64,000 nucleotides of DNA, taken from NCBI RefSeq assembly GCF_036711975.1, contig NC_091966.1, positions 36,091,501-36,155,500 on the forward strand, given 5' to 3'. The position numbers were made by a program, and so were the translations under genes. The DNA comes from Onthophagus taurus. Lineage: Eukaryota; Arthropoda; Insecta; Coleoptera; Scarabaeidae. Each line of letters opens with the position of its first letter. The stretch's first letter is position 1. The notes below the pieces were generated by a model, which was given only the letters and a program-made list of their open reading frames with translations, searched no databases and was not told where the DNA came from. This document shows positions 23,511 to 34,000 of this stretch, piece after piece.

Positions 23511-25047
23511 CAGGGTGGTTCAAATTCGATGTCCTAATAGGCTATCTCCGAACTATAAGAGTTAGAAAAAAGTAGCTTACATGTCATGATCTCGTTTTTC
23601 GAGAAACCGCTAATGCCAAAAATCTCAAAGCGCTATCGTCTTTAGTTTTTCCCCTAGAGGCCAAAATTGAAAATATCGTAAAACCAGCAAGTGCAATTAT
23701 CATGGTTATTATTATAGGTGGAGTATTATAACTAAGACATTATATGGACACTTTTTTACAGAGAATTTGATGACGTAGACAAAAAAAAATTTTCGCTTTT
23801 AGATTTCTAGATATTATGACAATTTTCGTTTTTTTAAATGGAAACAATCACTGATTATTCGCTTATTAAATTCGTTATTTTTTCTAATTACAAAAATATG
23901 GTGTTATATAGGCCTATTTCTTATTGTTTTAGAATAAAGCTAAAAATAAAAATAAACTTGTCGTCAAAGAAATTAAATTTACAGTTTCCTGTAAATTACG
24001 GCACTATAACTAAAAATTATTCTACAAAAAATTTATATAAAATTTACTTTATTTTCTAATATGTAACATTCTAACATGTTAAACTTTTGGTAATTTTCGT
24101 AATCCATCTTAAACAACAGGATTTTTAATTTTGAGAAAACTTTTGTATACAAACAAATGTTGCTATGTTTATTTGAATTAAATAAAATAAAGTCCTTAGA
24201 TTTACAAAGTACCGCGGTTTGACACCATTTTGGCTCGAAAGTCAAGCGGGAAATATTAAAAATTAAGTCGTGAGATGCAGTGACAAGCTGTCAAACCCAG
24301 TCAAACCGCCATTTTGGCTCGAAAACAGGCTTCATGAACCGCGGTACTTTGTAAATCTAGGGACTTTAAAATAAAATATATATGAGCGCCATCTATCAAT
24401 AATTTATTAAGTCATTTAATAATATTAAATATTAATAAAAAATGTGAAATAATGCAATCTATTCCAACGTTTGTGTAAAACAAATATAAATTAAATAGTT
24501 TAACAATTGTATTTGTTTCAAATATCAGAAATATGTTTTTTTTAATTTTTAGTTATTATTTACAGGAAACTGTAAATTTAATTTCTTTGACAACACTAAA
24601 AAAAAAGTTTATTTTTAGCTTTATTCTAAAACAATAGGAAATAGACCTGTCAAACCCTATATTTTTGTAATCAGAAACAAATAACGAATTTAATAAGCGA
24701 ATAATTAGTGATTGTTTCCGTTTAAAAAAACGAAAATTGTCATATCTCAAAATCTAAAACCGAAAAATTTTTTTTGACTACGTCATGAAATTCTCTGTAA
24801 AAAAGTGTCTATATAATGTCTTAGTTATAATACTCCACCTATAATAATAACCAAGATAATTGCACTTGTTGGTTTTACGATATTTTCAATTTTGGCCTCT
24901 AGGGGAAAAACAAAAGACGATAACGCTTTGAGGTTTTCGGCATTAGCAGTTTCTCGAAAAACGAGATCATAACATGTAAGCTACTTTTTTTCTAACTCTT
25001 ATAGTTTCCGAGTTAGTCTATTCGGACATCGAATTTGAACCACCCTG
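23511..25047. mobile_element. Foldback element 2 (CAGGGTG termini, TA duplication, long arms)
   Basis: A 1537-bp element starts CAGGGTGGTTCAAATTCGAT and ends ATCGAATTTGAACCACCCTG, flanked by TA. The arms are mirrored for roughly 500-600 bp each, through segments such as CCCCTAGAGGCCAAAATTGA and GGTGGAGTATTATAACTAAG. It shares the CAGGGTG-TTCA terminal pattern with foldback element 1, only 425 bp away, but not its interior. It encloses another small inverted-repeat element (24185-24367). Confidence 0.8.
24185..24367. mobile_element. Small MITE nested in foldback element 2
   Basis: A 183-bp palindromic element starts AAAGTCCTTAGATTTACAAA and ends TTTGTAAATCTAGGGACTTT. Both halves carry GTACCGCGGTT and CATTTTGGCTCGAAA in mirrored order. 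It sits near the loop of foldback element 2. Target duplication is not clear. Confidence 0.65.
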
Positions 25048-25169
25048 TACAATATACAAGTCGTTTGCACCAGCGCAATTACAAGAAATTTTATATAAAG
25101 CATAAAAAATATGGTAGAAATCAATTTGAAGCATTCTTCTAGTGTAGGGCATAATCAATGATATTTTCA

Positions 25170-25475
25170 CGTTATTCTATGTACACTGTTGGAAATAATT
25201 TACGAGCACACTCTGCATAATCAATAGCGAGAGTATCCCCCGTGAGCAGCGCGTACCATCGCTGCACGACGTGGCATAGAGTTGATAAATCGCTGTATTG
25301 TAGCGGGAGGGATAGCCCACCATGCCGCCTTAACTCGCCTCCATAACTCCTCAACGTTAACCGGGGGAGCCAGATAACGTTGAAGTCTCCAACTAATCAT
25401 GTCCCAAACATATTCGATCGGATTCAGATTGATTCAGATCGCCGGCCAAGTGGCCGCCACCAGATTAGATGACCA
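25170..25475 (-). pseudogene. Tc1-like transposase C-terminal fragment
   Basis: The minus strand reads INLNPIEYVWDMISWRLQRY and then PPVNVEELWRRVKAAWWAIP followed by IQRFINSMPRRAAMVRAAHG. This is the normal end of a Tc1 transposase (consensus SPDLNPIExVWD ... SMPRR). A stop replaces part of the SPD motif and the rest of the gene is absent, so it is a dead fragment. Confidence 0.8.
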
Positions 25476-26104
25476 TATGGGCCCGATTCATGGCATTTTC
25501 CATCATTCTTAAGAACATTTTCGGCAATAGATCTCGCATTCTTGACGGATATTCTCTTTGAGGGCTGCAAGTGTCTTTGAGGTTTGTTAACATAGACTCA
25601 TGACTTCCAAAAATACTACTAGAGAGACTAAATACTAGGATACTCCTGAGAGAAGACTAAATACCGCTGTTAGACAACTAGATACTGTTAGTGGAAGACT
25701 AGATATCGATGGCATTGTTACAAATGTTAATATCACTTAGTTCCGCTGTTGTAACGAGATCCTTGATAACCTAATCTATGAAGCTGCCTTAACTTACTTT
25801 TCTGCTGTCCATAGACCCCGAAAATGATTTCTAATTACCTCTTGAATAACTATTTCCATACTTCTGTTGTTATTTGATTGGAATCCAAAAAGTACAATAC
25901 ATATTTTCCAACCTTTCAATGCTGGTGCAATCTGGTGAAATTTAACATTCGCTAATTAAGTAGAAACGAAATTTTTATTAACACCACCTATTGCAAGTAG
26001 CTTGAAATGTATCCCAATATCTTGTTGCGTATTGCAAATGTTGCGCATTAAATAACTTTCCAAAATTTTAGTTTTCTTTTTATTTTTTCTTGATTTTTTA
26101 CAAC
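25476..26104. other. Intergenic stretch without recognised features
   Basis: Loosely repeated words around GACTAAATACT/GACTAGATA occur at about 25600-25710. They are too irregular to call a repeat array. No gene is visible. Confidence 0.4.
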
Positions 26105-26507
26105 TATACTTTGTTTTTAAACCAGGAGGAGTAAACGCGAAAGTCAGATTTACACTGGAAAAAATCACCAGAAAATATCACTAGATATTTTGGCGGTAAA
26201 TTTAAATTAATAATTATTATTATTTATTTATTTACTTATTATTGTATTTATTTTCGTTTGTTATCGTCAACACTAAACATACAAATTAACATTGAAGTTA
26301 TGAGTGTATTTATTTCAAAATATAATAAAGAAGGGTTTAAGAACACAAAATTTACAATAATGACACGAAACTGTCGAATTGTCAATAACCTAACCTTCAA
26401 ATTCAAAATTGCCTGTGTGTGAACCTTCCTCGCATTCAACCAATCACGTGCAAGGTCAATCTGGTGACAAATTTAAAATACTCCTCCTGGTTTAAAAACA
26501 GAGTATA
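26105..26507. mobile_element. MITE copy 1 (GTTTTTAAACCAGGAGGAGT termini)
   Basis: A 403-bp element starts TATACTTTGTTTTTAAACC and ends with the inverted GGTTTAAAAACAGAGTATA. It is about 90% or more identical by eye to the copy at 26912-27306, in the same orientation. It has no coding capacity. TA or TATA at the ends may be target duplication. Confidence 0.8.
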
Positions 26508-26815
26508 ATTGCCAAAGAAAACTTCAAGGTATAATTAATGTTTGTAAACAAAACTAACCTTGCCTAACATTCCTTCACGCTATAATTGACATTACAAAAG
26601 AAAACTTCACGCTATAATTGCCATTACAAATTGCCAAAAAATACTTCATGGTATAATTAATGTTTGTAAACAAAACTAACCTTACCGAACATTCCTTCGC
26701 GCTATAATTGACATTACAAAAGAAAACTTCACGCTATAATTGCCATTACTAATTGCCAAAGAATACTTCATGGTATAATTAATGTTTGTAAACAAAACTA
26801 ACCTTACCTAACATT
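26508..26815. repeat. Tandem repeat, ~122-bp unit, about 2.5 copies
   Basis: Units begin ATTGCCAAAGAAAACTTCA (26509), ATTGCCAAAAAATACTTCAT (about 26629) and ATTGCCAAAGAATACTTCAT (about 26752). Each contains GGTATAATTAATGTTTGTAA. Sub-repeats of ACTTCACGCTATAATTG occur inside. The array lies exactly between the two MITE copies. Confidence 0.75.
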
Positions 26816-26911
26816 CAGCGTCTGAAGACACAGGGCTAAACCCGAAACTTAAAAATATACAACTTAGCGCTGAATAACAATTAAAACTAGAACTAACACT
26901 TGCACTAGAAC

Positions 26912-27306
26912 TATACTCTGTTTTTAAACCAGGAGGAGTAAACGCGAAAGTCAGATTTACACTGGGAAAAATCACCAGAAAATATCACTAGATATTTTGG
27001 CGGTAAATTTAAATTAATAATTATTATTTATTTATTTACTTATTATTGTATTTATTTTCGTTTGTTATCGTCAACACTATACATACAAATTAACATTGAA
27101 GTTATGAATGTATTTATTTCAAAATATAATAAAAAAGGGTTTAAGAACACAAAATATACAATAATGACACGAAACTGTCGAATTATCAATTACCTTCAAA
27201 TTCAAAATTGCCTGTGTGTGAACCTTCCTCGCATTCAACCAATCACGTGCAAGGTCAATCTGGTGACAAATTTAAAATACTCCTCCTGGTTTAAAAACAG
27301 AGTATA
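26912..27306. mobile_element. MITE copy 2 (GTTTTTAAACCAGGAGGAGT termini)
   Basis: A 395-bp direct copy of the 26105-26507 element. It starts TATACTCTGTTTTTAAACC and ends GGTTTAAAAACAGAGTATA, with slightly more regular termini than copy 1. The open frame 27062-27307 inside it is an accident of the repeat. Confidence 0.8.
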
Positions 27307-29471
27307 ACAAGAATGAATATTACTTTACCATTAATTACAAAACGGCCAATATCAAATTAATTCTAAGATGAAAAACCAAAACGTTACAATAGATACTCCG
27401 TTAAGGTCGAGTACACCATAATCTGCAAGACATCCAATTTAGTAATCTAGATGCGCAATAGATTTTCTAACATTTCAGCAGTTCGCATCTGTAAATATCC
27501 AATTCGTTCATTAGATACCCATCAATATTTATAGTTGAGGGAGGCATCCAATAGGCACATTTTGCGTTGCATCAAAGAGACATACATTATTATTATTACT
27601 GATTGTAAAACATTGAAGTTTACAACGTTATACACTACTATACTAACTTCGCCATTTGTGGTTTTGAAGAAAAATGTTGCAAATTCAAGTTTCTTTATTA
27701 CGTGCGCATTTTTTGCAATGTTTACTTGTTTGTATTGTTTTTTACTACGTTACTATGACAACCAACATTGTTATTTTAAATGGGATTTTTTGCATACTTT
27801 GATAAAGGATAAATCACTCTATGCGATGAACATATTAAATTATATGGTTGTATAACAAAAAAATCGAGAAAGAGTTTTCTGAAAATATTAAATTAGAAAA
27901 TTACAATCAAAGGAAGCGCTGAAATAACGCCGGTGGCAGCTTTAAATGTCAAAAAAATGACAGTTTCAACAATGGTTGTAAAAAAGGAGATTTTAAGGTT
28001 AATCAGTGTTTTTGAAGAATTTTAGTAGATGGAATCAAAAATATTGTACATAGAGGTAAAAACAATAAAATTTATAACCGATAAAATTCGTACAAATGAG
28101 GCTGAAATTATTTCCAACAACTTTTTAGGATTTAAGAAAAATTTAGAGAAAATTTTTAGGATTTATAAGATATTATAGAAAAAAGTATCACCTTATTAAT
28201 AAAGAAACCCATCTTGTATATGAAAAAAACATTTATATTGTAATGCTATATTTTATATTGGAATGTTGCAAACAAATTGGTTACATTATACTGGTTTTGA
28301 ATAAAAATGTTATGGTCTCATATTAAATCAGACAGAATACTCTAACGCAAAAATTATGTCAGAATATGCAAAATATTAACATTGTTGAAAGGTGTCTAGT
28401 ATTGAATGACTAAGATATCTACTTTAGGCCTTGGCCAACAACAATGATATTAAAAAATTAATATAATGGCCCTCTAAAGTTTCTTTTTAATTGAACATAC
28501 GCTAGTTGAATTTTTACGATGATTTCTGAAATCTCTTTTAGATCATGCTACAGAAATTTGTGTATAGAAATGTTAATCATTGAAGAGGAACTCTGAAAAG
28601 TCAACAAGATCAAATGAATTTGAAAAAAAAAAACTTTTATTTTGAAAGATTTTAATTTAGTAAGAGTAGATGTGAATTAACTTGGTAGTTTATGTTAGTA
28701 GCTTTTACGATTAAAATAAATTTATTAAGTTATTAATAATAAAAATATTCTCGTCGTGACTCTGTTGTTTTATTAGAATTATTTTTTGATTTAATTCATT
28801 TGATCTTTAATTTTTCAGTTTGTCTCTTTTTGTTTTAATTCGGACCTGTTCGTCAATTTTGCAGAGTTAAGGCTGCGCTGACGGATTTTTCCGATCTGTG
28901 AACTAAAAACCAGATCAATCGTCAACAACAAACATCCTTCTTCCCTCCTTTTTAATGAATTGTGATTCGTAGACTGATTTGTTAATTAATTAACATATTG
29001 TAATATAATGTAGTAATTTATCAATTTTAACTGTATAAATAAATTTTTTTTTTGTTGTTAACTCAGAATTTTTCTGAATTCAACACACTCTTTTATTTTA
29101 TTATATAAAAAAATCAAAATTTGGTCTATAATAACATATTTTATTAAATTTTGTGATATAATGTAAAATTGCGAACAATAAGATAAAAGCTCTTAATAAT
29201 ACATAAAAAATTTAATGTAAAACACACAAATTAAATTCACAACAAAAATACTGAAATTACTATAAGATTAAAATAGATTTTATTTCTTTGGCGAGATACA
29301 ACACTTTTAGATTATGAGCTTAGTGCAAAATTTATCATATACATCCAAATTTTTTCTTTGATATATGTGACTAGCGAAAATTAAAAGATAATTTTAAGAC
29401 TTAAAAATTCAAGAATTAATACTTAATCACTGATAGGTACAAATTAAAATCACGTTTATTTTTAAAAACAA
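27307..29471. other. Gene-free AT-rich intergenic region
   Basis: I find no conserved exon, RNA gene or clear mobile element. A 106-codon frame at 27535-27855 has no family resemblance. The right end presumably contains the ICA69 3' untranslated region (minus-strand AATAAA signals near 29280 and at 29455-29460). Confidence 0.5.
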
Positions 29472-30644
29472 TCAAGCGCGATCCCCTGAGCCGGGCGTGT
29501 TACTTTCTTGATTAGCCAAAGGATCTAATTCAGCAAACAAACTGAGCCAAGACATCTGAGCTTTTTGGTCGGTAGTCGGTTTTTTCGATTCAGTCATTTT
29601 ATCTAATTCGTCCAAATTAAAATTCATCCCTTCTTGAAGTAATTTCGACGGCATAAAATCGCCGCCAAGAAAATCGGAAGTTGACGGCCAAGAAAGATCT
29701 AATAAAGTACCATTTAATGGCGTCTTAGGGGTTTCGTTATTTGTAGGAGTTGAAAAATCTTCGCCTAAGAGATTTGTAGTTTCCGAACTATCTTCTTTAG
29801 GAGATTCAGTTTCCTCTTTTTCAGGTTTAGAGTCTTTGGTGTCTGTATATTCAGCATTAAAAAAAGTATGTTTATCTTTATCAATTTGGTTTGAAGACAA
29901 TTCTGGGACTGTATAAAATTCGTATGGTTTTATATCCGTTACTTTATCAGCTGCTGTTGATAAAGCTTCAGAAGCTTTCGTGGAAAATATAGAAATTGCG
30001 TTTTGATAAGAAACTAGTGCATGTGAAAACATATTACATCGTGCAGCAGCTAATAAATCAACTTTTTGAAGACAAGCTAACATATACCTATCAAATCTTG
30101 TTTTTGTTGATCTTACATAAGACTGAGCCTTTCGAAATTGTTCTAATCCGTGTCCTGTATCAGGATCTAATTGAGATGAAGCAGATTTCATCCAACTTAA
30201 AGCTGCACGATACTCCGTTCGATACTTTTCCATTTCAACAACAGTTCCTCTTGTATCTGATACAGCTCTACCCCTAAAAGTTTCCACTTCATGATGTAAT
30301 CTAACTAAAGGCGGTCTAATTGTTAAACGTTGATGACCAATATATGCAAGAGATTTTCCAGCTGTTGACAAAATATGTCCAGCATTAGAATTTTTCTCAT
30401 TTTTACCACATTCCTTTAAGTATCGTCCCAACGCGTTTTCCTCTTGGGCTAAATAACACAAACGTTCCTGGTACAAGTCGATAACACGCTGCAATTGAAC
30501 GCAAGTATCAGATATAGAACGAAAAAGTTCCAATTTAGCGTCCAACTCCGCATCGGACGACACGATACATTCGTCTTCTTTACCGCCCAATTTCCTTAGG
30601 ACGGACTTCTTTGTCACCCAATACTGGTGTTGCATTGTATTCAT
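29472..30644 (-). CDS. ICA69: ICA69/ICA1, AH (BAR-like) domain protein
   Basis: One uninterrupted frame of 390 residues (human ICA1 about 480). The AH domain runs from about residue 5 to 240, with the family stretches SSDAELDAKLELFRSISDTC, LAQEENALGRYLKECGK, HHEVETFRGRAVSDTRGTV, MEKYRTEYRAALSWMKSASS and QKVDLLAAARCN. A low-complexity acidic linker follows, and the typical tail WLSLFAELDPLANQ ends the protein. AH domains bend or bind membranes. The protein pairs with PICK1 and Rab2 at the Golgi and on dense-core vesicles, and in flies affects glutamate receptor clustering. The start is the first ATG (MNTMQHQYW); no splice acceptor precedes it. The absence of introns is unusual for a gene that is multi-exonic in vertebrates. 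It may be genuine intron loss or a retrocopy; the frame is fully intact. Confidence 0.92.
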   Translation of the reverse strand: MNTMQHQYWVTKKSVLRKLGGKEDECIVSSDAELDAKLELFRSISDTCVQLQRVIDLYQERLCYLAQEENALGRYLKECGKNEKNSNAGHILSTAGKSLAYIGHQRLTIRPPLVRLHHEVETFRGRAVSDTRGTVVEMEKYRTEYRAALSWMKSASSQLDPDTGHGLEQFRKAQSYVRSTKTRFDRYMLACLQKVDLLAAARCNMFSHALVSYQNAISIFSTKASEALSTAADKVTDIKPYEFYTVPELSSNQIDKDKHTFFNAEYTDTKDSKPEKEETESPKEDSSETTNLLGEDFSTPTNNETPKTPLNGTLLDLSWPSTSDFLGGDFMPSKLLQEGMNFNLDELDKMTESKKPTTDQKAQMSWLSLFAELDPLANQESNTPGSGDRA

Positions 30645-31092
30645 TTTCGCCCCAATTAAAAATATAGTTTTGAAAAAATTATCTTCATTACAGGATTGAT
30701 GACATTTTGTTTGTAAACGTCAAATAACCTATTTGTTATCACAGACATTAAAAGTAGCTACGAGGCGAGTTTAAAGTGAGATAGAGATATATATGAGAAA
30801 GATGAAAGAATTTAAATTCGTTACAAATTGATTATATTTGATGTAATTATGGTTAAAAAAGTTATATAACGTTAAAATATGAATAAATATGTAATGTTAA
30901 GTGTAAATAGTGTTTAAAATCGTTTTAATAATGATATGAATATAGCAAATAAATCAATTACATGTTCAGAATTACCAACTTTAAAATTTGTAAATAAACG
31001 AAACCACCCCTCTTCTAGAAATCAAACGAAATGAGATAATTCGCCCCACAAAAACGCCGGAAAGTGACCGTTTAACGAATTTTTCGTATAAA
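30645..31092. promoter_or_regulatory. Divergent promoter region of ICA69 and VPS8
   Basis: The 448-bp gap between the divergent start codons must hold both promoters and 5' untranslated regions. No TATA box, repeat or small gene is evident. Confidence 0.5.
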
Positions 31093-34000
31093 ATGGGTTC
31101 CGAAACCGACGAAGTTCTAATAGAGGATTCCGACGAGTCTCTGCTCGACATTAAAGAGGTTAATTTAATCAATTATCTCATTACAATCCCTGAATTAAAA
31201 TAATTTCAGCTGAACGATGTCGAATACGACATTCCGCCGGTTGCCGCTCCATCCCTTGAGACTATTTTATGGGATATGGAATCAGAAGAGGGCAGTGACA
31301 ACACATCTTTACATTCCTTGCAAAGTTTAATGGTAAAGTTACGTTCAATGCTCTATCATTGCGTTTTGCAAGGAATTTCTACTCAAGTTACTTCAGCATG
31401 CGAACGTGTTGGAGCTGGTTTACCTACAGTTATAACAAATAGTCAGAAATTAGTGGCTATTGGTACATCTCATGGTTATGTCTTGGCGTTTGATTCCGAG
31501 CAAAATTTGTGCTGGTGTTGTCATGATTTAAGTACTAGTGATCAAGGTGCCATATCTGCCTTAGCTTTTAATTTAGATTCTACAAGACTGTTAATAGGGT
31601 ATAAATTTTTATTTATTAGTAAAGACAGTTCCTTTTTTAATATTTAATTTTATTTATTTAGGTATGAAAGAGGTTATATTTCAATGGTTGATGCATTATC
31701 TGGGGATATAGTAAGAAGAATGCCTGACGCCCATGCGCCTCATTCTGCAGTTTTACAATTACGATTTACTACATTAAACAGTTTGGCTTTATGTGGGGAT
31801 TCATCTGGTTGTGTTTTTTCATTATCATTTGGTCGAAGAATTGGAGTACGAGTTTCTGATAGTAAATGTTTATTTTCTGGAGCTCGAGGTGAAGTTTGTT
31901 GTTTTGAACCTTTGGTGCAAGGACAAGAAATGTTGGGAAATCACGTCGTCGTTGCAATGGCTACTTTATCAAAAGTACAATATTAAACGGTTGTGAAGTT
32001 AGCCATAGATTCCAGCCATAGATTTTAAAATCGAAAAATGACCAATTTTTGCAATTCAAAACGCAAATTAATATTAATATTTGAGTTTAGCACTCTTAGA
32101 ACATTCCCTATACAAAAATTTATGGGAGAGTGTTTTCATTTAAGGGTGTAAAAAAATCCCAAAATCTAAAAATTAACAATTTCTGCAATTCGAAACGCAA
32201 ATTGAAATTCATATTTGAGTTAGCACTTTTAGAACAACCCCTATATAAACGTTTACGGGGGGTGTTTTATTTAAGGGCGTAAAAAATCCCAAAGTTGTGG
32301 ATATCGCGTGCGCGCGTATACTGTTCAACCAAAATCGAAAAATGACCAAATTCTGCAACTCAAATATGAATTTTAAACCATATTACATCTGGTACATGTT
32401 CAAGCAGGTCTATTAAATTGTTATGTAAAAATTCATTGTATGCTGCGCTAGCTAAAAAAAAACTCGGTAAAAAATAAAGACCAATTAAATTATTTCCAAT
32501 AAGCCCCACACTTTACGCAAAATTTTCTTTGATTGTTCATTTCCCTTGTTAAATGCGGGTTTTGAATACGGTGAAAGTGATTTAAAAATGCAGTTTATTA
32601 ATGGATGTCCGAGAGTTGTTAAAAAAAACTACTATCCCTACAAAAAGTCAAGGCCCCTCACTTTAGAGATCGATATCTTCGTAACCGCTCAATGGAAAAA
32701 ATTGCGGTAAAGTTTATTGTAATCAGTGAACATTTCTGCGTATCACATGTTAATTTGGAAATTTTCGGGTCCGCGGTTTTTCTTTTATCGCGAGTTAAGT
32801 GAAAAAAATACCCGATTAATGCCAGCAACTTTGTCCACTTTGCGATTTTTTCTCCAAAACTATTTGACGAAAAAATTTCAAATTTCAACTGGCGTTAAAC
32901 CGGCGTATTCTTAATGTGGGGCATATTTTATTTTTCAATACTCCATATAATTTCGCGGAAAATCGCGGTTTAGTAGGATGCGGTTACTTCGAAAGCGACC
33001 TGGCGGATTTCAACACGTTTTTTATCAAAATATGTCAAATAATGTCGGTTGTCGGATTCCGTTATCAGTTTTTCAAAATTAAGGCTCCCTAATTTTTTAA
33101 GAGCGATTTAATGGAATTACAAATTGAAGAGAAACAGCTATGCGGGGAGAGGAGGGTTCCGTCAATCAGAACAGATGGTGTGTCCCAGACAGTACGTCAC
33201 GCCTTTACTTTACCTCCATAAAGAAATAAGGCGCGACGTCCTGTCTGGGACGCACCATCTGTTCCGATTGGACGGAACCCATGTTACCCCGCAGAGCTTA
33301 TATCTGTTTCTCTTTAATTTTTAATTCTATTAAATCGCTCTTAAAAAAATAGGGTGCTCTAATTTTGAAAAACTGATAACGGAATCCGACAACCGACATT
33401 ATTTGACATATTTTGGTCAAATCCGTGAGGAAATCCACTCAGTCTTTTCGACATAACGGTGGCTTACTAAACCGCGATTTTCCGCGAAACTGTATGGAAT
33501 ATCGAAAAAATAAAATATGCCACTCATTAAGAACACATCAGGCTACCACCTGTTGAAAACTGTTGAAACCTATTCAAATTTTGTCGTATGATAGTTTTCG
33601 AGAAAAAAAATCGCAAAGTTGACAAAGTTCCTTTAACTTGCGATAACAAGAAAACCGTGGATCCGAAAATTTTCAAATTGACATATTACGTAGAAATGTT
33701 CAGTGATTACAACAAACTTTGTCGCAATTTCTTTTATCGAACGATTGCGAAGATATCGATCTCTAAAGTGAGGGGCCTTGACTTGTTGCACGGATAGTAG
33801 TTACTTCCCAACGGACAGAGTACAACATATACTATCAAAATACACGCGGATTGAATACAAAAATCAATGCATTTTTACTTCGGTCGATGCATCGGACTTT
33901 GATGTTATTGCTCTCAGTGAAACTTGGCTCAAGGAGAGCGTAGACTACGAGATTTTTCCAGACAGGTATGACGTTTTTGGGTGTGATCAATCTCTCCGTA

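Noticed and set aside
26105-27306. Composite transposon carrying a cargo gene
   Set aside because: The DNA between the two MITE copies is a tandem repeat without any coding frame.
27535-27855. 106-codon plus-strand frame
   Set aside because: It has a hydrophobic central stretch but no recognisable family and lies in AT-rich intergenic DNA, where such frames arise by chance.
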